A DNA stretch of 36,700 nt from a virus. How positions within the stretch are numbered: the first letter of the stretch is position 1; every line of letters starts with the position of its first letter. The notes under the pieces are model-generated. The model saw only the letters and a program-made list of their open reading frames with translations, was not told the DNA's origin and ran no database searches. Positions 1 through 6,770 of this stretch are shown here, piece after piece. Both the position numbers and the translations under genes were made by a program. The stretch lies in the IMG/VR virus record IMGVR_UViG_3300009181_000178, positions 1-36,700 of that record, one strand, 5' to 3'.

Positions 1-2094
1 AATCAGCTTAATGATACAAAAAAAACTACCTGGAAAGAAGTTGTAGCGAAGTTTCCTGTACTAGCTCAGTATGAAAATTTATTTGTAAATAAGCCGTTAG
101 CAGATAAAGAAAAGGCAAACATAAAATTTTTAAGAGATTTTGAACATAAACCTTCTTTAGAAAAGTTTTTAGCTGCTGAAAGAGATTTGCAGTTACTTGT
201 ATTAAAAACAGGCGAAACTATTACAGATGAAATATTTACCTATTTAACAAACAAAAATTTATGGAATTACATAAATGAATACGTTTCTGTGGGCCCTAAT
301 CTTACTCCTCTTCAAGCTGATGCTATTGAAGCTAAAGGAGGCGCGATACTAAAGCAGTATTTAAAAACAAGAGAGATTGCTATACCACAGCTAGAGCAGC
401 AGAATTTGCAAATTAATAAATTAGACAAAACTATACAATATGTACAACAAAGAATAAAAACGGATTATAAAAAAGCATGGGATATGGTTGCGGCTGGTAA
501 ATACATGTTAGATGAATTTAAATTTTTAGACAGATTGCCAGACAATATACCGGAAAATATAACAGGAGATTTTAGTTGTTTTGATAATAATAATTTAACT
601 TCTTTAAAAGGGGCACCGAAAAGTGTCGGAAGAGATTTTATGTGTGCTAATAATAATTGTTTAACTTCTTTAGAAGGGGCACCAGAAAGCGTAGGAAGAG
701 ATTGCTATTGTCATGGTAATCAATTAACTTCTTTAAAAGGCGCACCGCGAAATATTAAAGGAAGTTTTAATTGTTATAAGAATCAATTAACTTCCTTAGA
801 AGGAGCACCAGAAAGTGTTGGCGGAGATTTTTATTGTGTTGCTAATCAATTAACTTCCTTAGAAGGAGCACCGAAAAGTGTCGGAAGAGATTTTAATTGT
901 GATAATAATCAATTAACTTCCTTAGAAGGAGCACCAGAAAGTGTTGACGGAGATTTTTATTGCAATAAAAATCAGTTAATATCTTTAAAAGGAGCACCGA
1001 AAAGTGTTAGAGGACATTTTAATTGTGATAATAATCCAGTTAAATTTACCAGCGAAGATATAAAAGCAGCTAGGGCAGAAAGTAAACGTAAATTAGAAGG
1101 TAATACTATATCTAAAGAAAGCTTTGATAGTGTTGTACGTGAAATATTAAATGAAGGTAAGAGAGAAAGCGACGCCGTAATAACAGATCAATTTAACGAA
1201 GGTATTAAAGAAGTATTAGCGACGATTTTAGGTATAGGGGCACTAGGCGCTGGATATATATCCGGAGCTAAAACTCTAGAAAGGGAAATAGCGAAAAGAC
1301 CAGAATCAAATGAAGTAAAAATTACAGCGCTCAGGTCCGCGGACAAGCAAATTAATTCACCACAATTTCATCAAGCTGCTAATAAAGTAATTGATAAACT
1401 TAAAGTAGATGAGACTTCCAAAGATACTCTTACAAAAAAAACTGCTGCAGATCCTATTATCAAGGCAAAACCCGAAGGCGATTCAGTTGTTAAGTTAGCT
1501 TCAGAGTTCATCCTCCCGAGTGAAATTATAGGAGGTGACATCCATAATAAAGCGAACGATAAGTTCATGAAACCTTATCTAGATGATGTAGGAAAGTGGA
1601 CTATTGGAGTAGGACATCTTATAGGTAAAGGTACTCTCAAAGATAAGCAAGACTTCGAAAAAGGGAGAAACGCAGCAGGTCTTTCATCGACTTTATCGAG
1701 AGAAGAAGCTCTGGAACTATTTAAGAAAGACGTAAGCACTCGAGTACCTGCAGTTCAAGCCAAGTTCAAAGAGCAATGGCCGAAGATGAGTAATAAGTTA
1801 AAAGCAGCTCTAGTAGATATCAAGTTCCGTGGAGACTTAGACAATCCAAGCGGAGGAGACTTCGGCTGGGTTAAGCTAATTAAAGCAGGTTACTACAAAA
1901 AAGCCGCACAGGCGTATCTCAATCATAAAGAATATAAGGCGAGAATGCAAAAGAAAGGATCGCGTGGTGATGGTGTAGTTCTTCGGATGAATAGAAACTC
2001 TAAGATTATTGCTGCAGAACCAGGAGGTAAATCTACTTCGAAGTCAAAACAATTAGTAGAGGTACCTAATAAGCTTACAAAGGTAAAGGCTTAA
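1..2094 (+). CDS. LRR-lysozyme fusion protein (5' partial)
   Basis: The frame is open from base 1, so the true start lies to the left; 697 codons are visible. At about 560-1035 there are eight leucine-rich-type repeats of about 20 residues (pattern NQLTSLEGAPESVGGDFYC). At about 1206-1275 is a glycine-rich hydrophobic stretch that could be a membrane segment. The C-terminal part (about 1500-2000) is a T4-lysozyme-like GH24 domain: PYLDDVGKWTIGVGHL (TIGVGHL at 1600-1620) matches the active-site region, followed by the EEALELFKKDV helix. Role (inferred): peptidoglycan cleavage, probably virion-associated, with the LRR part binding a protein or surface partner. The catalytic Glu is not certain because the spacing to the Asp is longer than in T4 lysozyme. 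It is one of only two plus-strand genes and ends at a bidirectional terminator. Confidence 0.8.
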   Translation, partial: NQLNDTKKTTWKEVVAKFPVLAQYENLFVNKPLADKEKANIKFLRDFEHKPSLEKFLAAERDLQLLVLKTGETITDEIFTYLTNKNLWNYINEYVSVGPNLTPLQADAIEAKGGAILKQYLKTREIAIPQLEQQNLQINKLDKTIQYVQQRIKTDYKKAWDMVAAGKYMLDEFKFLDRLPDNIPENITGDFSCFDNNNLTSLKGAPKSVGRDFMCANNNCLTSLEGAPESVGRDCYCHGNQLTSLKGAPRNIKGSFNCYKNQLTSLEGAPESVGGDFYCVANQLTSLEGAPKSVGRDFNCDNNQLTSLEGAPESVDGDFYCNKNQLISLKGAPKSVRGHFNCDNNPVKFTSEDIKAARAESKRKLEGNTISKESFDSVVREILNEGKRESDAVITDQFNEGIKEVLATILGIGALGAGYISGAKTLEREIAKRPESNEVKITALRSADKQINSPQFHQAANKVIDKLKVDETSKDTLTKKTAADPIIKAKPEGDSVVKLASEFILPSEIIGGDIHNKANDKFMKPYLDDVGKWTIGVGHLIGKGTLKDKQDFEKGRNAAGLSSTLSREEALELFKKDVSTRVPAVQAKFKEQWPKMSNKLKAALVDIKFRGDLDNPSGGDFGWVKLIKAGYYKKAAQAYLNHKEYKARMQKKGSRGDGVVLRMNRNSKIIAAEPGGKSTSKSKQLVEVPNKLTKVKA

Positions 2095-2095
2095 C

Positions 2096-2134
2096 AAAAA
2101 AAAAGCGATCGGCTTAACACCGATCGCTTTTTTT
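2096..2134. terminator. bidirectional intrinsic terminator
   Basis: AGCGATCGG / CCGATCGCT stem with a 7-nt loop, flanked by an A tract on one side and a T tract on the other. It lies between the convergent lysozyme gene and the gene at 2140 and can stop both transcripts. Confidence 0.93.
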
Positions 2135-2139
2135 AGAGG

Positions 2140-2583
2140 TTACGTATCATTTAAGTATACAGAGCCATGACCCTCAATCTCAATATCTAATGGGAAATCA
2201 GGAAAATCTTGTTGTACTTTATGCACAGCATGTTTCAGAGATCGTTTCCAGTCCTTATAAGGGGGCGCGTCTTTAACTGGATGCATGCCGTACATGACAC
2301 TAAAGAGATTCCAAAATCTTTCGAGAGTAATAACATTCTTAGCAAACATGTCTTCAACTAATCGGGTATAAGCTGCTGCAGCTTTAGGATTACTCTCATC
2401 GTATACAGCATTTTTATAGGGACTATTATCATAATCGAAATGGTCATTATAAGGACCAATATCTTTATCAGCACTGGAGCGACTGCTTGATGAATCATCG
2501 CCTTCGGCTGAGTCGGGATCACTATAGCTATTATTCATAAACTCGTAAATTACTCCGAGTTGATCGATATCTTTTTTCTTCAT
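2140..2583 (-). CDS. hypothetical protein, paralog of the disrupted gene next to it
   Basis: 147 aa, not recognised. It starts MKKKDIDQLG, has a Ser/Asp-rich acidic linker at residues 20-45, and ends in a domain with W-x-x-L...HKVQQDFP...GHGSVYL. The upstream broken gene has the same start (MKKKDIEQLG) and a similar tail (KMSKDF...RGGSLYML), so the two are tandem paralogs. A TATTAAATA late-type promoter motif ends 5 nt before the ATG. Inference: expressed late, perhaps linked to virion or lysis functions like the lysozyme next door. Confidence 0.8.
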   Translation of the reverse strand: MKKKDIDQLGVIYEFMNNSYSDPDSAEGDDSSSSRSSADKDIGPYNDHFDYDNSPYKNAVYDESNPKAAAAYTRLVEDMFAKNVITLERFWNLFSVMYGMHPVKDAPPYKDWKRSLKHAVHKVQQDFPDFPLDIEIEGHGSVYLNDT

Positions 2584-2588
2584 ACTAT

Positions 2589-2597
2589 TATTTAATA
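2589..2597 (-). promoter_or_regulatory. late-type promoter (TATTAAATA)
   Basis: Minus-strand TATTAAATA resembles the T4 late consensus TATAAATA. It ends 5 nt before the ATG at 2583, implying a leaderless transcript. Confidence 0.55.
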
Positions 2598-2609
2598 TTT
2601 AGCACTAAC

Positions 2610-3335
2610 CTAATCATTAGAAATAGGAGGGTTGGTAGGTCTACCAAGCATATATAGACTTCCTCCTCTATCGAAATCAGCTTTAAGTTTTATCTTAAAG
2701 TCTTTTGACATCTTGTTAACAGCTGCTAAACAATTATCATAATTCCAGTTGCCTTGTTTATACCACTCGTAATTATCAACTCCATATATTGTTTCAAAGT
2801 CACGGAAAAATTTAGTAAGTAATACCCTATCACCTGACATGAGCTTAGAACGTAAGCTAAGAAAGGTCTCAAAGCTAGCAGGGTCAGTTTCATCAACAGT
2901 TAGATATTCAGCATAATCTGCCATTGGGTCTACCTCTTTATCTTCAGGTTCAGGTCTATCATCTACTACAATAGTACCCCCGGCCTTACCTCCTAATTCA
3001 TGAGTAAGTTCAATATCATTAAGATCACCAAACATTTCTATTGCCCAGCTTACATGTGTTAAATTAGGCTCATTAAATAGTATGCTACAGGCTTGTAAGA
3101 ATTCTTGGACAGGCACTCCCTTTGCTGAATCCATAAGCTGAGATACTATTTTATCATTTAGCTCTTGATTAAAAGGTTCTATGGAATCAAAATCTTCTTC
3201 ATTCGCTTCTTTTAACTTTATAACTTTAGCAAATAATCTAGCTTTTTCTGTAAGATTCTCATAGAGTAAGCCAAGCTGTTCGAACAGCTTGGCTTACTCG
3301 AGTAAGCCAAGCTGTTCGATATCTTTTTTCTTCAT
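2610..3335 (-). pseudogene. paralog of the 2140-2583 gene, interrupted by an in-frame stop
   Basis: From the ATG at 3335 the frame reads MKKKDIEQLGLLE, then TAA (3294-3296), then AKLFEQLGLLYENLTEKARL... and continues without another stop to 2610. The stop lies in a 36-nt inverted duplication (3264-3299) that keeps the frame. Removing those 36 nt restores one continuous protein starting MKKKDIEQLGLLYENL, matching the paralog. As it stands, a 174-aa product could be made from the internal Met at 3134 (MDSAKGV). The rest is acidic, with a C-terminal domain like the neighbour's. Function unknown. Confidence 0.8.
3264..3317. repeat. triple inverted 18-bp repeat (two overlapping 36-bp palindromes)
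   Basis: Three perfect 18-bp copies in alternating orientation: gagtaagccaagctgttc at 3264-3281, its reverse complement at 3282-3299, and the direct copy at 3300-3317. Both 3264-3299 and 3282-3317 are perfect palindromes. It sits inside the 5' end of the 2610-3335 gene and supplies the in-frame TAA. Confidence 0.98.
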
Positions 3336-3340
3336 ATTAT

Positions 3341-3348
3341 TATTTATA
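3341..3348 (-). promoter_or_regulatory. late-type promoter (TATAAATA)
   Basis: Exact match to the T4 late promoter octamer on the minus strand, 5 nt upstream of the start of the disrupted gene. Confidence 0.55.
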
Positions 3349-3576
3349 TTCTTTTAGAATTATAAACCGCCTTTCATCCGTAATTTAGAATCAACGCAGG
3401 AGAGTATCTACAGCACGGCTATTAGGATATCTCCGAGATTTTTAGAAAAAAAAATTAGAGATTAGGAGATTAAGAGGAGGTAGGGGCTATTAGGAGAATC
3501 GGAGATTTTTTAGAAAAAAATTTGGCGCCATGCCTTCTCCCATTTTTTTTCCTCGCGCTATACTATAGACAATTCG

Positions 3577-3610
3577 GAGCGCTGGCACCTCTAGAGCACC
3601 GCCAGCGCTC
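3577..3610. terminator. strong hairpin downstream of the 3627 gene
   Basis: Perfect 10-bp stem gagcgctggc / gccagcgctc with a 14-nt loop. A second hairpin (gcctct...agaggc, 3623-3642) overlaps the stop codon of the gene at 3627. No clear U tract, so the terminator role is uncertain. Confidence 0.5.
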
Positions 3611-3626
3611 GCACCACTGCTAGCCT

Positions 3627-3878
3627 CTAGGCCGCCAGAGGCTCAATCAGCATCATCTCATTCACCTCATACCAGTGATCGTCACTTGGGGCGGACATTT
3701 TAGTAATCTGTTTCAAAGCAACGTAAGCTGCTGCCCCATCTTTCGTTTCAAAGATGACAACGCCCGGGCGACCATCTGCATGAGCTCTGACGACCTTATG
3801 AACAACTCTGACCAGGCCAGCAGCCTTGGCTTGATCAAAGGTAAGAGATTCGATAGCGGGAGTATTAGTATTAGACAT
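3627..3878 (-). CDS. hypothetical small protein
   Basis: 83 aa, not recognised. Mixed alpha/beta composition (VRVVHKVVRAHADGRPGVVIFETKDGAAAYVALKQI) that could form a small compact domain. It has its own promoter at 3921-3938. The leader carries an AGGAAAG Shine-Dalgarno-like sequence and A-rich spacer before the ATG. Confidence 0.7.
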   Translation of the reverse strand: MSNTNTPAIESLTFDQAKAAGLVRVVHKVVRAHADGRPGVVIFETKDGAAAYVALKQITKMSAPSDDHWYEVNEMMLIEPLAA

Positions 3879-3920
3879 TAGAGCGAATATTTGATTTGAT
3901 TTAATTCTTTCCTACAACCA

Positions 3921-3938
3921 ATTATATCGGAGTTCGTT
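3921..3938 (-). promoter_or_regulatory. GAACT-TATAAT promoter
   Basis: Minus strand AAACGAACTCCGATATAAT upstream of the gene starting at 3878. An AGGAAAG ribosome-binding sequence follows the -10, so this transcript has a leader. Confidence 0.65.
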
Positions 3939-3944
3939 TGAAAT

Positions 3945-4019
3945 TGGTTGCAGAGGTTGGGTTTGAACCAACGACCTTCAGGTTATGAGCCTGCTGAGCT
4001 ACCACTGCTCCACTCTGCA
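3945..4019 (-). tRNA. tRNA-fMet-like (CAU), initiator type
   Basis: 75 nt with encoded CCA. Acceptor TGCAGAG/CTCTGCA, D arm GGAGCAGTGGTAGCTC, anticodon loop CTCATAA, T arm GTTGGTTCAAACCCAAC. The phrases TGGAGCAG, GGTAGCTC, CTCATAACC, GAAGGTCGT and GCAACCA are those of bacterial initiator tRNA-fMet (compared from memory), not elongator tRNA-Met. Differences: the usual C1-A72 mismatch is T1-A72, and one of the three G-C pairs in the anticodon stem is A-T. It is co-oriented with the gene at 4061 upstream. Confidence 0.85.
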
Positions 4020-4027
4020 AAAATTAA

Positions 4028-4052
4028 AGCAGTTTACTGACTTGCTCAGGTC
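4028..4052 (-). repeat. GACCTGAGCA...TGCT intergenic element, copy 1
   Basis: One of three related elements (others near 6350-6376 and 7816-7865). On the minus strand it reads GACCTGAGCAAGTC...AAACTGCT followed by TTTAATTTTT: a weak GAGCA/TGCTC stem plus U-rich tail downstream of the 4061 gene, so a possible terminator. Confidence 0.5.
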
Positions 4053-4060
4053 CCTCGCTG

Positions 4061-4465
4061 CTACTCAGCGATCGCAAGCTCTTCCACCTCAGCCTCAGCG
4101 GACCACTCTCCTTCAGGTTCGACCGCTTCGACTACCTCTACCACTTTAGCTTTGCGAGCCTTCTTAACCTTTACTGCCACTACAGGCACCTCTGCAGCTT
4201 CTTCCTTCTGCAGCATCTCTTTGACCAACTCTTTCGCGCGAACCTTTGCTGCGGCTTTGAGCTCTTTCGAACGTTCACGATATCCGCGAGTGAACTCTTG
4301 CTGATCTTTCACCAATTGTTCTAACTCTTCGCGATGCTTGCTTGCGAGATTAAACATTGCAGTCATCAGCTCCTTATCCGAGCTCTTCAGCTCTTCGCGC
4401 AGCGCAGTAAAGTCAGCACGCACTTCGGAGGTTGCAACGATGGTTTGGAAGGTATACTTAGTCAT
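4061..4465 (-). CDS. hypothetical coiled-coil protein
   Basis: 134 aa. Long charged helix (residues 15-95; Lys/Glu/Leu/Ala rich, e.g. EELEQLVKDQQEFTRGYRERSK), then a basic KVKKARKAK patch at about 103-112 and an acidic Val/Glu/Ala tail. This could be a coiled coil with a nucleic-acid-binding basic patch (inference). Family not recognised. Between Shine-Dalgarno and ATG lies an unusually long pentanucleotide repeat (4467-4513). Confidence 0.75.
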   Translation of the reverse strand: MTKYTFQTIVATSEVRADFTALREELKSSDKELMTAMFNLASKHREELEQLVKDQQEFTRGYRERSKELKAAAKVRAKELVKEMLQKEEAAEVPVVAVKVKKARKAKVVEVVEAVEPEGEWSAEAEVEELAIAE

Positions 4466-4466
4466 T

Positions 4467-4513
4467 TTGATTTGAGTTTTGATTTGATTTGATTTGATTT
4501 GATTTGATTTGAT
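4467..4513. repeat. (CAAAT)n pentanucleotide repeat between ribosome-binding site and ATG
   Basis: Plus strand shows six uninterrupted GATTT units at 4481-4510, plus imperfect units to the start codon; the mRNA carries (CAAAT)n. AGGAAAG lies about 50 nt from the ATG, against 12-25 nt in neighbouring genes, which carry only one or two CAAAT units. Confidence 0.9.
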
Positions 4514-4528
4514 CTTTCCTACACTATT

Positions 4529-4546
4529 ATTATATCGGAGTTCGTT
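4529..4546 (-). promoter_or_regulatory. GAACT-TATAAT promoter
   Basis: AACGAACTCCGATATAAT on the minus strand, serving the 4061-4465 gene; followed by AGGAAAG and the CAAAT repeat. Confidence 0.65.
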
Positions 4547-4557
4547 TTGCTGATCGC

Positions 4558-4764
4558 TCAGCCAATTTCAACGCCATATGGATCTTGAGTATAATCATCT
4601 ATTCCAAATTGCACTAGGCCGCCTTCCACCTTATACGGCCATTCTGGCGTAACTGAGTTCACAGGCTCAGATCCACCTTCAGCAAGATCTTTATAATATA
4701 CCGTTAGATTGCCGTGATCGGCTTTAATTTTTTCCAGCTTTTCGATGAGTTCGGTGATAAACAT
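4558..4764 (-). CDS. hypothetical small protein
   Basis: 68 aa. N-terminal helix TELIEKLEKIKADHGNLTVYY resembles small phage proteins that begin with a LIEKLKKL-type helix and a short beta segment. The rest (EPVNSVTPEWPYKVEGGLVQF) is acidic and beta-like. Function unknown. Own promoter at 4791-4808. Confidence 0.75.
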   Translation of the reverse strand: MFITELIEKLEKIKADHGNLTVYYKDLAEGGSEPVNSVTPEWPYKVEGGLVQFGIDDYTQDPYGVEIG

Positions 4765-4790
4765 TTTGATTTAATTCTTTCCTACAACTA

Positions 4791-4808
4791 ATTATATCGG
4801 AGTTCATT
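4791..4808 (-). promoter_or_regulatory. GAACT-TATAAT promoter
   Basis: AATGAACTCCGATATAAT upstream of the gene starting at 4764. It overlaps the stop codon of the gene at 4804. Confidence 0.65.
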
Positions 4809-5019
4809 CTGCAGGAGGAGCTTCTGGGAGCGGCATCCAGTGAGTTGCGGTGCCGTCTATCTCGTCTCCGCTGGTTGCGATCCATTCCTGATATTGTTTG
4901 CAGAATTGAGCAGTCAGCACTTGAGTGAAGACGCGAGACTTAACAGAACGGTACTTTACAGTTAGAAGAATTTCAGTACCCTCTTTTGGAGCTGTTTCAA
5001 TTGGTTGCCAGTTTGTCAT
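4804..5019 (-). CDS. DUF551-domain protein
   Basis: 71 aa. Starts WQPIETAPKEGTEILL and ends THWMPLPEAPPAE, the two signature blocks of DUF551, a short domain common in phages and prophages of Gram-negative bacteria. Its biochemical role is unknown. The stop overlaps the next promoter (4791-4808), and its own promoter is at 5056-5075. Confidence 0.88.
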   Translation of the reverse strand: MTNWQPIETAPKEGTEILLTVKYRSVKSRVFTQVLTAQFCKQYQEWIATSGDEIDGTATHWMPLPEAPPAE

Positions 5020-5055
5020 TTTGATTTGATTTAATTTAATTCTTTCCTACAACTA

Positions 5056-5075
5056 ATTATATCGGAGTTCGTTTT
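5056..5075 (-). promoter_or_regulatory. GAACT-TATAAT promoter
   Basis: AACGAACTCCGATATAAT upstream of the DUF551 gene; leader with AGGAAAG. Confidence 0.65.
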
Positions 5076-5076
5076 G

Positions 5077-5358
5077 CTAGCTGTTGAAAGATCGATCACG
5101 GGGCATGCTGAAGAGCATACCTGCTGCAGTTTTCAGCCTCTTCTCAGCAGGATTTATGTCCCCATAAGAGTCCATCTCGCATGCTGCGTAATCCGCGCGC
5201 GCGTTTTCATACGCGGCAATACTTGCATGCCGCCGTTCTAACTCTACATTGAGTCGATAAATTTCTTCTTTGAGGCCTTCATAGGCGCTGCGATAATTGT
5301 AATACAGTTCATCAGCGTCGGCGAGAGTAAGCTCATTAGAGTTGTCTTCTGGATACAT
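5077..5358 (-). CDS. hypothetical helical protein
   Basis: 93 aa, not recognised. Predominantly helical and charged (residues 14-50), with a coiled-coil-like stretch YEGLKEEIYRLNVELERRHA. Own promoter (5389-5408) with AGGAAAG and two CAAAT units before the ATG. Confidence 0.75.
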   Translation of the reverse strand: MYPEDNSNELTLADADELYYNYRSAYEGLKEEIYRLNVELERRHASIAAYENARADYAACEMDSYGDINPAEKRLKTAAGMLFSMPRDRSFNS

Positions 5359-5385
5359 TTTGATTTGATTTGATCTTTCCTACAA

Positions 5386-5676
5386 CTAATTATATCGGAG
5401 TTCGTTTTGCTCATCGATCATCGCATTCCATTCTTCAACGGTGACAGCTTTGCCATCTGTCATATTACCAGACACCAGCTCATCGAGATAGCAGCTCGTG
5501 TAGAGTTCAGCCTCTTGATCCGATGCTCGATCTATCTCACGCTTGCTTTGAATCGTCCGATTATTCTCACAGTAAGAACAAGACCCATGATTGCGGCAAG
5601 TATGATCCACGCGCTTGCTCCCTCGATAAGGCTTGCGTTTCTCTTTCCGATATTCGATTGCTTTTTCTAGACTCAT
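5386..5676 (-). CDS. small zinc-finger-type phage protein
   Basis: 96 aa. EKAIEYRKEKRKPYRGSKRVDHTCRNHGSCSYCENNRTI is a block I recognise from many unrelated phages: a basic start, then C-x5-C-x2-C, probably binding a metal. Function unknown. The last six residues, NELRYN, come from the embedded downstream promoter and are probably not part of the fold. Own promoter at 5702-5720. Confidence 0.85.
   Translation of the reverse strand: MSLEKAIEYRKEKRKPYRGSKRVDHTCRNHGSCSYCENNRTIQSKREIDRASDQEAELYTSCYLDELVSGNMTDGKAVTVEEWNAMIDEQNELRYN
5389..5408 (-). promoter_or_regulatory. GAACT-TATAAT promoter inside the upstream coding sequence
   Basis: The motif lies within the last codons of the 5386-5676 gene and is translated there as NELRYN before the stop. 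It serves the gene starting at 5358. Confidence 0.65.
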
Positions 5677-5701
5677 TTGATTAGATTCTTTCTACACTAT
5701 A

Positions 5702-5720
5702 ATTATATCGGAGTTCGTTT
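5702..5720 (-). promoter_or_regulatory. GAACT-TATAAT promoter
   Basis: AAACGAACTCCGATATAAT upstream of the gene starting at 5676. Confidence 0.65.
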
Positions 5721-5740
5721 GAGAGAGTCAAGTCTCGATA

Positions 5741-6226
5741 CTATTCGTGTTTTTGTAGCACGTTATTCAGCCACCAAGACTTCTCACCGCCGCAGCCTTC
5801 AATTGCAGGACCATCAAGTCGATGACGCTTACCATGCTTGTACCAAGCTTTATAGCCTGTCGAATATTCCATCGCAGGACCATCCTCACGATGCAACCTT
5901 CCTTCTAGATACCACTCGCCGTACTCTTTACCATCATCACCTAGAGGCCATAGTACTGCAGGTCCATCTACACGATGCAAGTTACCATCGATCCACCACT
6001 CTTTATAACCTGTAGAATATTCAACCGCTGGACCATTCTCGCGATGGAGTCTGCCATTCACCCACCACTGACTATCGCCATTAGTAAACTCAATCGCAGG
6101 ACCATCTTCTCGATGCAGCTTGCCATCTTCTCTGAGCCATTGCTTATCGCCCCAACGATTAACTTTAACAGTTGCCGTATTTTTGACAGTACTATTAACT
6201 TGAGGAGTTTCTTGAATCGAGTCCAT
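5741..6226 (-). CDS. LHREDGPA-repeat protein
   Basis: 161 aa with about five repeats of 22-27 residues, each of the type W..G.LHREDGPA.E...G (residues 30-150). This resembles the MORN-like / antitoxin-like repeats of large phages and giant viruses and should form a beta-rich repeat fold (inference). No catalytic motif. A single related unit (THCDGGPAIAYDG) occurs in the DUF6745-like protein at 14117. Own promoter at 6261-6280. Confidence 0.8.
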   Translation of the reverse strand: MDSIQETPQVNSTVKNTATVKVNRWGDKQWLREDGKLHREDGPAIEFTNGDSQWWVNGRLHRENGPAVEYSTGYKEWWIDGNLHRVDGPAVLWPLGDDGKEYGEWYLEGRLHREDGPAMEYSTGYKAWYKHGKRHRLDGPAIEGCGGEKSWWLNNVLQKHE

Positions 6227-6260
6227 TTGATTATTGATTAGTTATTATTGCCGACATCTA

Positions 6261-6280
6261 ATTATATCGGAGTTCGTTTT
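6261..6280 (-). promoter_or_regulatory. GAACT-TATAAT promoter
   Basis: AAACGAACTCCGATATAAT upstream of the LHREDGPA-repeat gene. Confidence 0.65.
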
Positions 6281-6288
6281 GAAAAGTA

Positions 6289-6345
6289 ATATCACTTCAG
6301 CCAAGCTCTCAGACGCAGGAGCCTCTGGCTCGACTGAAGCGATAT
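6289..6345. other. long intergenic hairpin with a side hairpin
   Basis: Outer stem atatcacttcag / ctgaagcgatat (12 bp, one G-T); inside it gagcc-tct-ggctc forms a second stem. It lies between the genes at 6389 and 6226. It could be a processed structured RNA or a terminator; no U tract. Confidence 0.55.
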
Positions 6346-6349
6346 ACTT

Positions 6350-6376
6350 GAGTAGTTTAATGACATACTCAGGTCA
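6350..6376 (-). repeat. GACCTGAGTA...TACTC intergenic element, copy 2
   Basis: Same layout as the 4028-4052 element with compensating changes: GAGTA...TACTC replaces GAGCA...TGCTC, so the stem is conserved while the sequence drifts. Directly downstream of the 6389 gene. Confidence 0.5.
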
Positions 6377-6388
6377 TTTTATATTTAA

Positions 6389-6634
6389 CTAATTCCAAAT
6401 AAGTTCATGATCGACATAAGACAAATTAAGTTCGTATCGAAGATTTACGTACTCAATAATATTCTCTATGTCTTTCAAACTCAAATCACAAACGTCATCT
6501 TCTCGCAAATTTCCCGCTTTGAAGAGATCATCAATATCGGACTTCTCTGCGATAAACTTTTCCATCAAATCGTCGTCATCGAACATCAAATCGATTCCCT
6601 CAAGACTATCGCAAATTTCTTTTAACGTTTTCAT
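6389..6634 (-). CDS. hypothetical acidic protein
   Basis: 81 aa, strongly acidic (DLMFDDDDLMEKFIAEKSDIDDLF), mostly helical. Family not recognised. The acidity would allow DNA mimicry or binding of a basic host protein, but nothing shows this. Own promoter at 6671-6690. Confidence 0.75.
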   Translation of the reverse strand: MKTLKEICDSLEGIDLMFDDDDLMEKFIAEKSDIDDLFKAGNLREDDVCDLSLKDIENIIEYVNLRYELNLSYVDHELIWN

Positions 6635-6670
6635 TTTAATTATTTGGTTTATTATTCTTTCCTACAACTA

Positions 6671-6690
6671 ATTATATCGGAGTTCGTTTT
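6671..6690 (-). promoter_or_regulatory. GAACT-TATAAT promoter
   Basis: AAACGAACTCCGATATAAT with AGGAAAG leader, upstream of the gene starting at 6634. Confidence 0.65.
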
Positions 6691-6699
6691 GAGATTAAT

Positions 6700-6770
6700 C
6701 GCAGAGGTTGGATTCGAACCAACTTATCAGAAGCTTGAGCCTCTGGGAGCTACCATCGCCCCGCTCTGCC
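6700..6770 (-). tRNA. tRNA-like gene, diverged copy of the fMet-like tRNA
   Basis: Acceptor GCAGAG/CTCTGC (6 bp), D arm with GGTAGCTC, T arm GTTGGTTCGAATCCAAC. It aligns along its length with the fMet-like tRNA at 3945, but the anticodon stem AGAGG/CTTCT closes a 6-nt loop (CTCAAG) instead of CTCATAA, and the 3' end is GCGA without CCA. The anticodon is not assignable (CAA if read in register). It is either a pseudogene or a non-decoding tRNA-like RNA. A promoter lies directly upstream at 6775. Confidence 0.6.

Larger units (their letters stand above)
3336..3626. other. gene-free stretch: late-type promoter, purine-rich repeats, hairpin
   Basis: Starts with a perfect TATAAATA motif (3341-3348, minus strand) 5 nt from the ATG at 3335. 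At about 3435-3525 the phrase gagatttttagaaaaaaa occurs twice among many short (t)aggaga repeats. It ends with a strong hairpin at 3577-3610. I see no convincing ORF. Confidence 0.6.

Noticed and set aside
5741-6241. Plus-strand open frames opposite the LHREDGPA-repeat gene
   Set aside because: Shadows of a repetitive coding sequence; no start signals or recognisable protein features.
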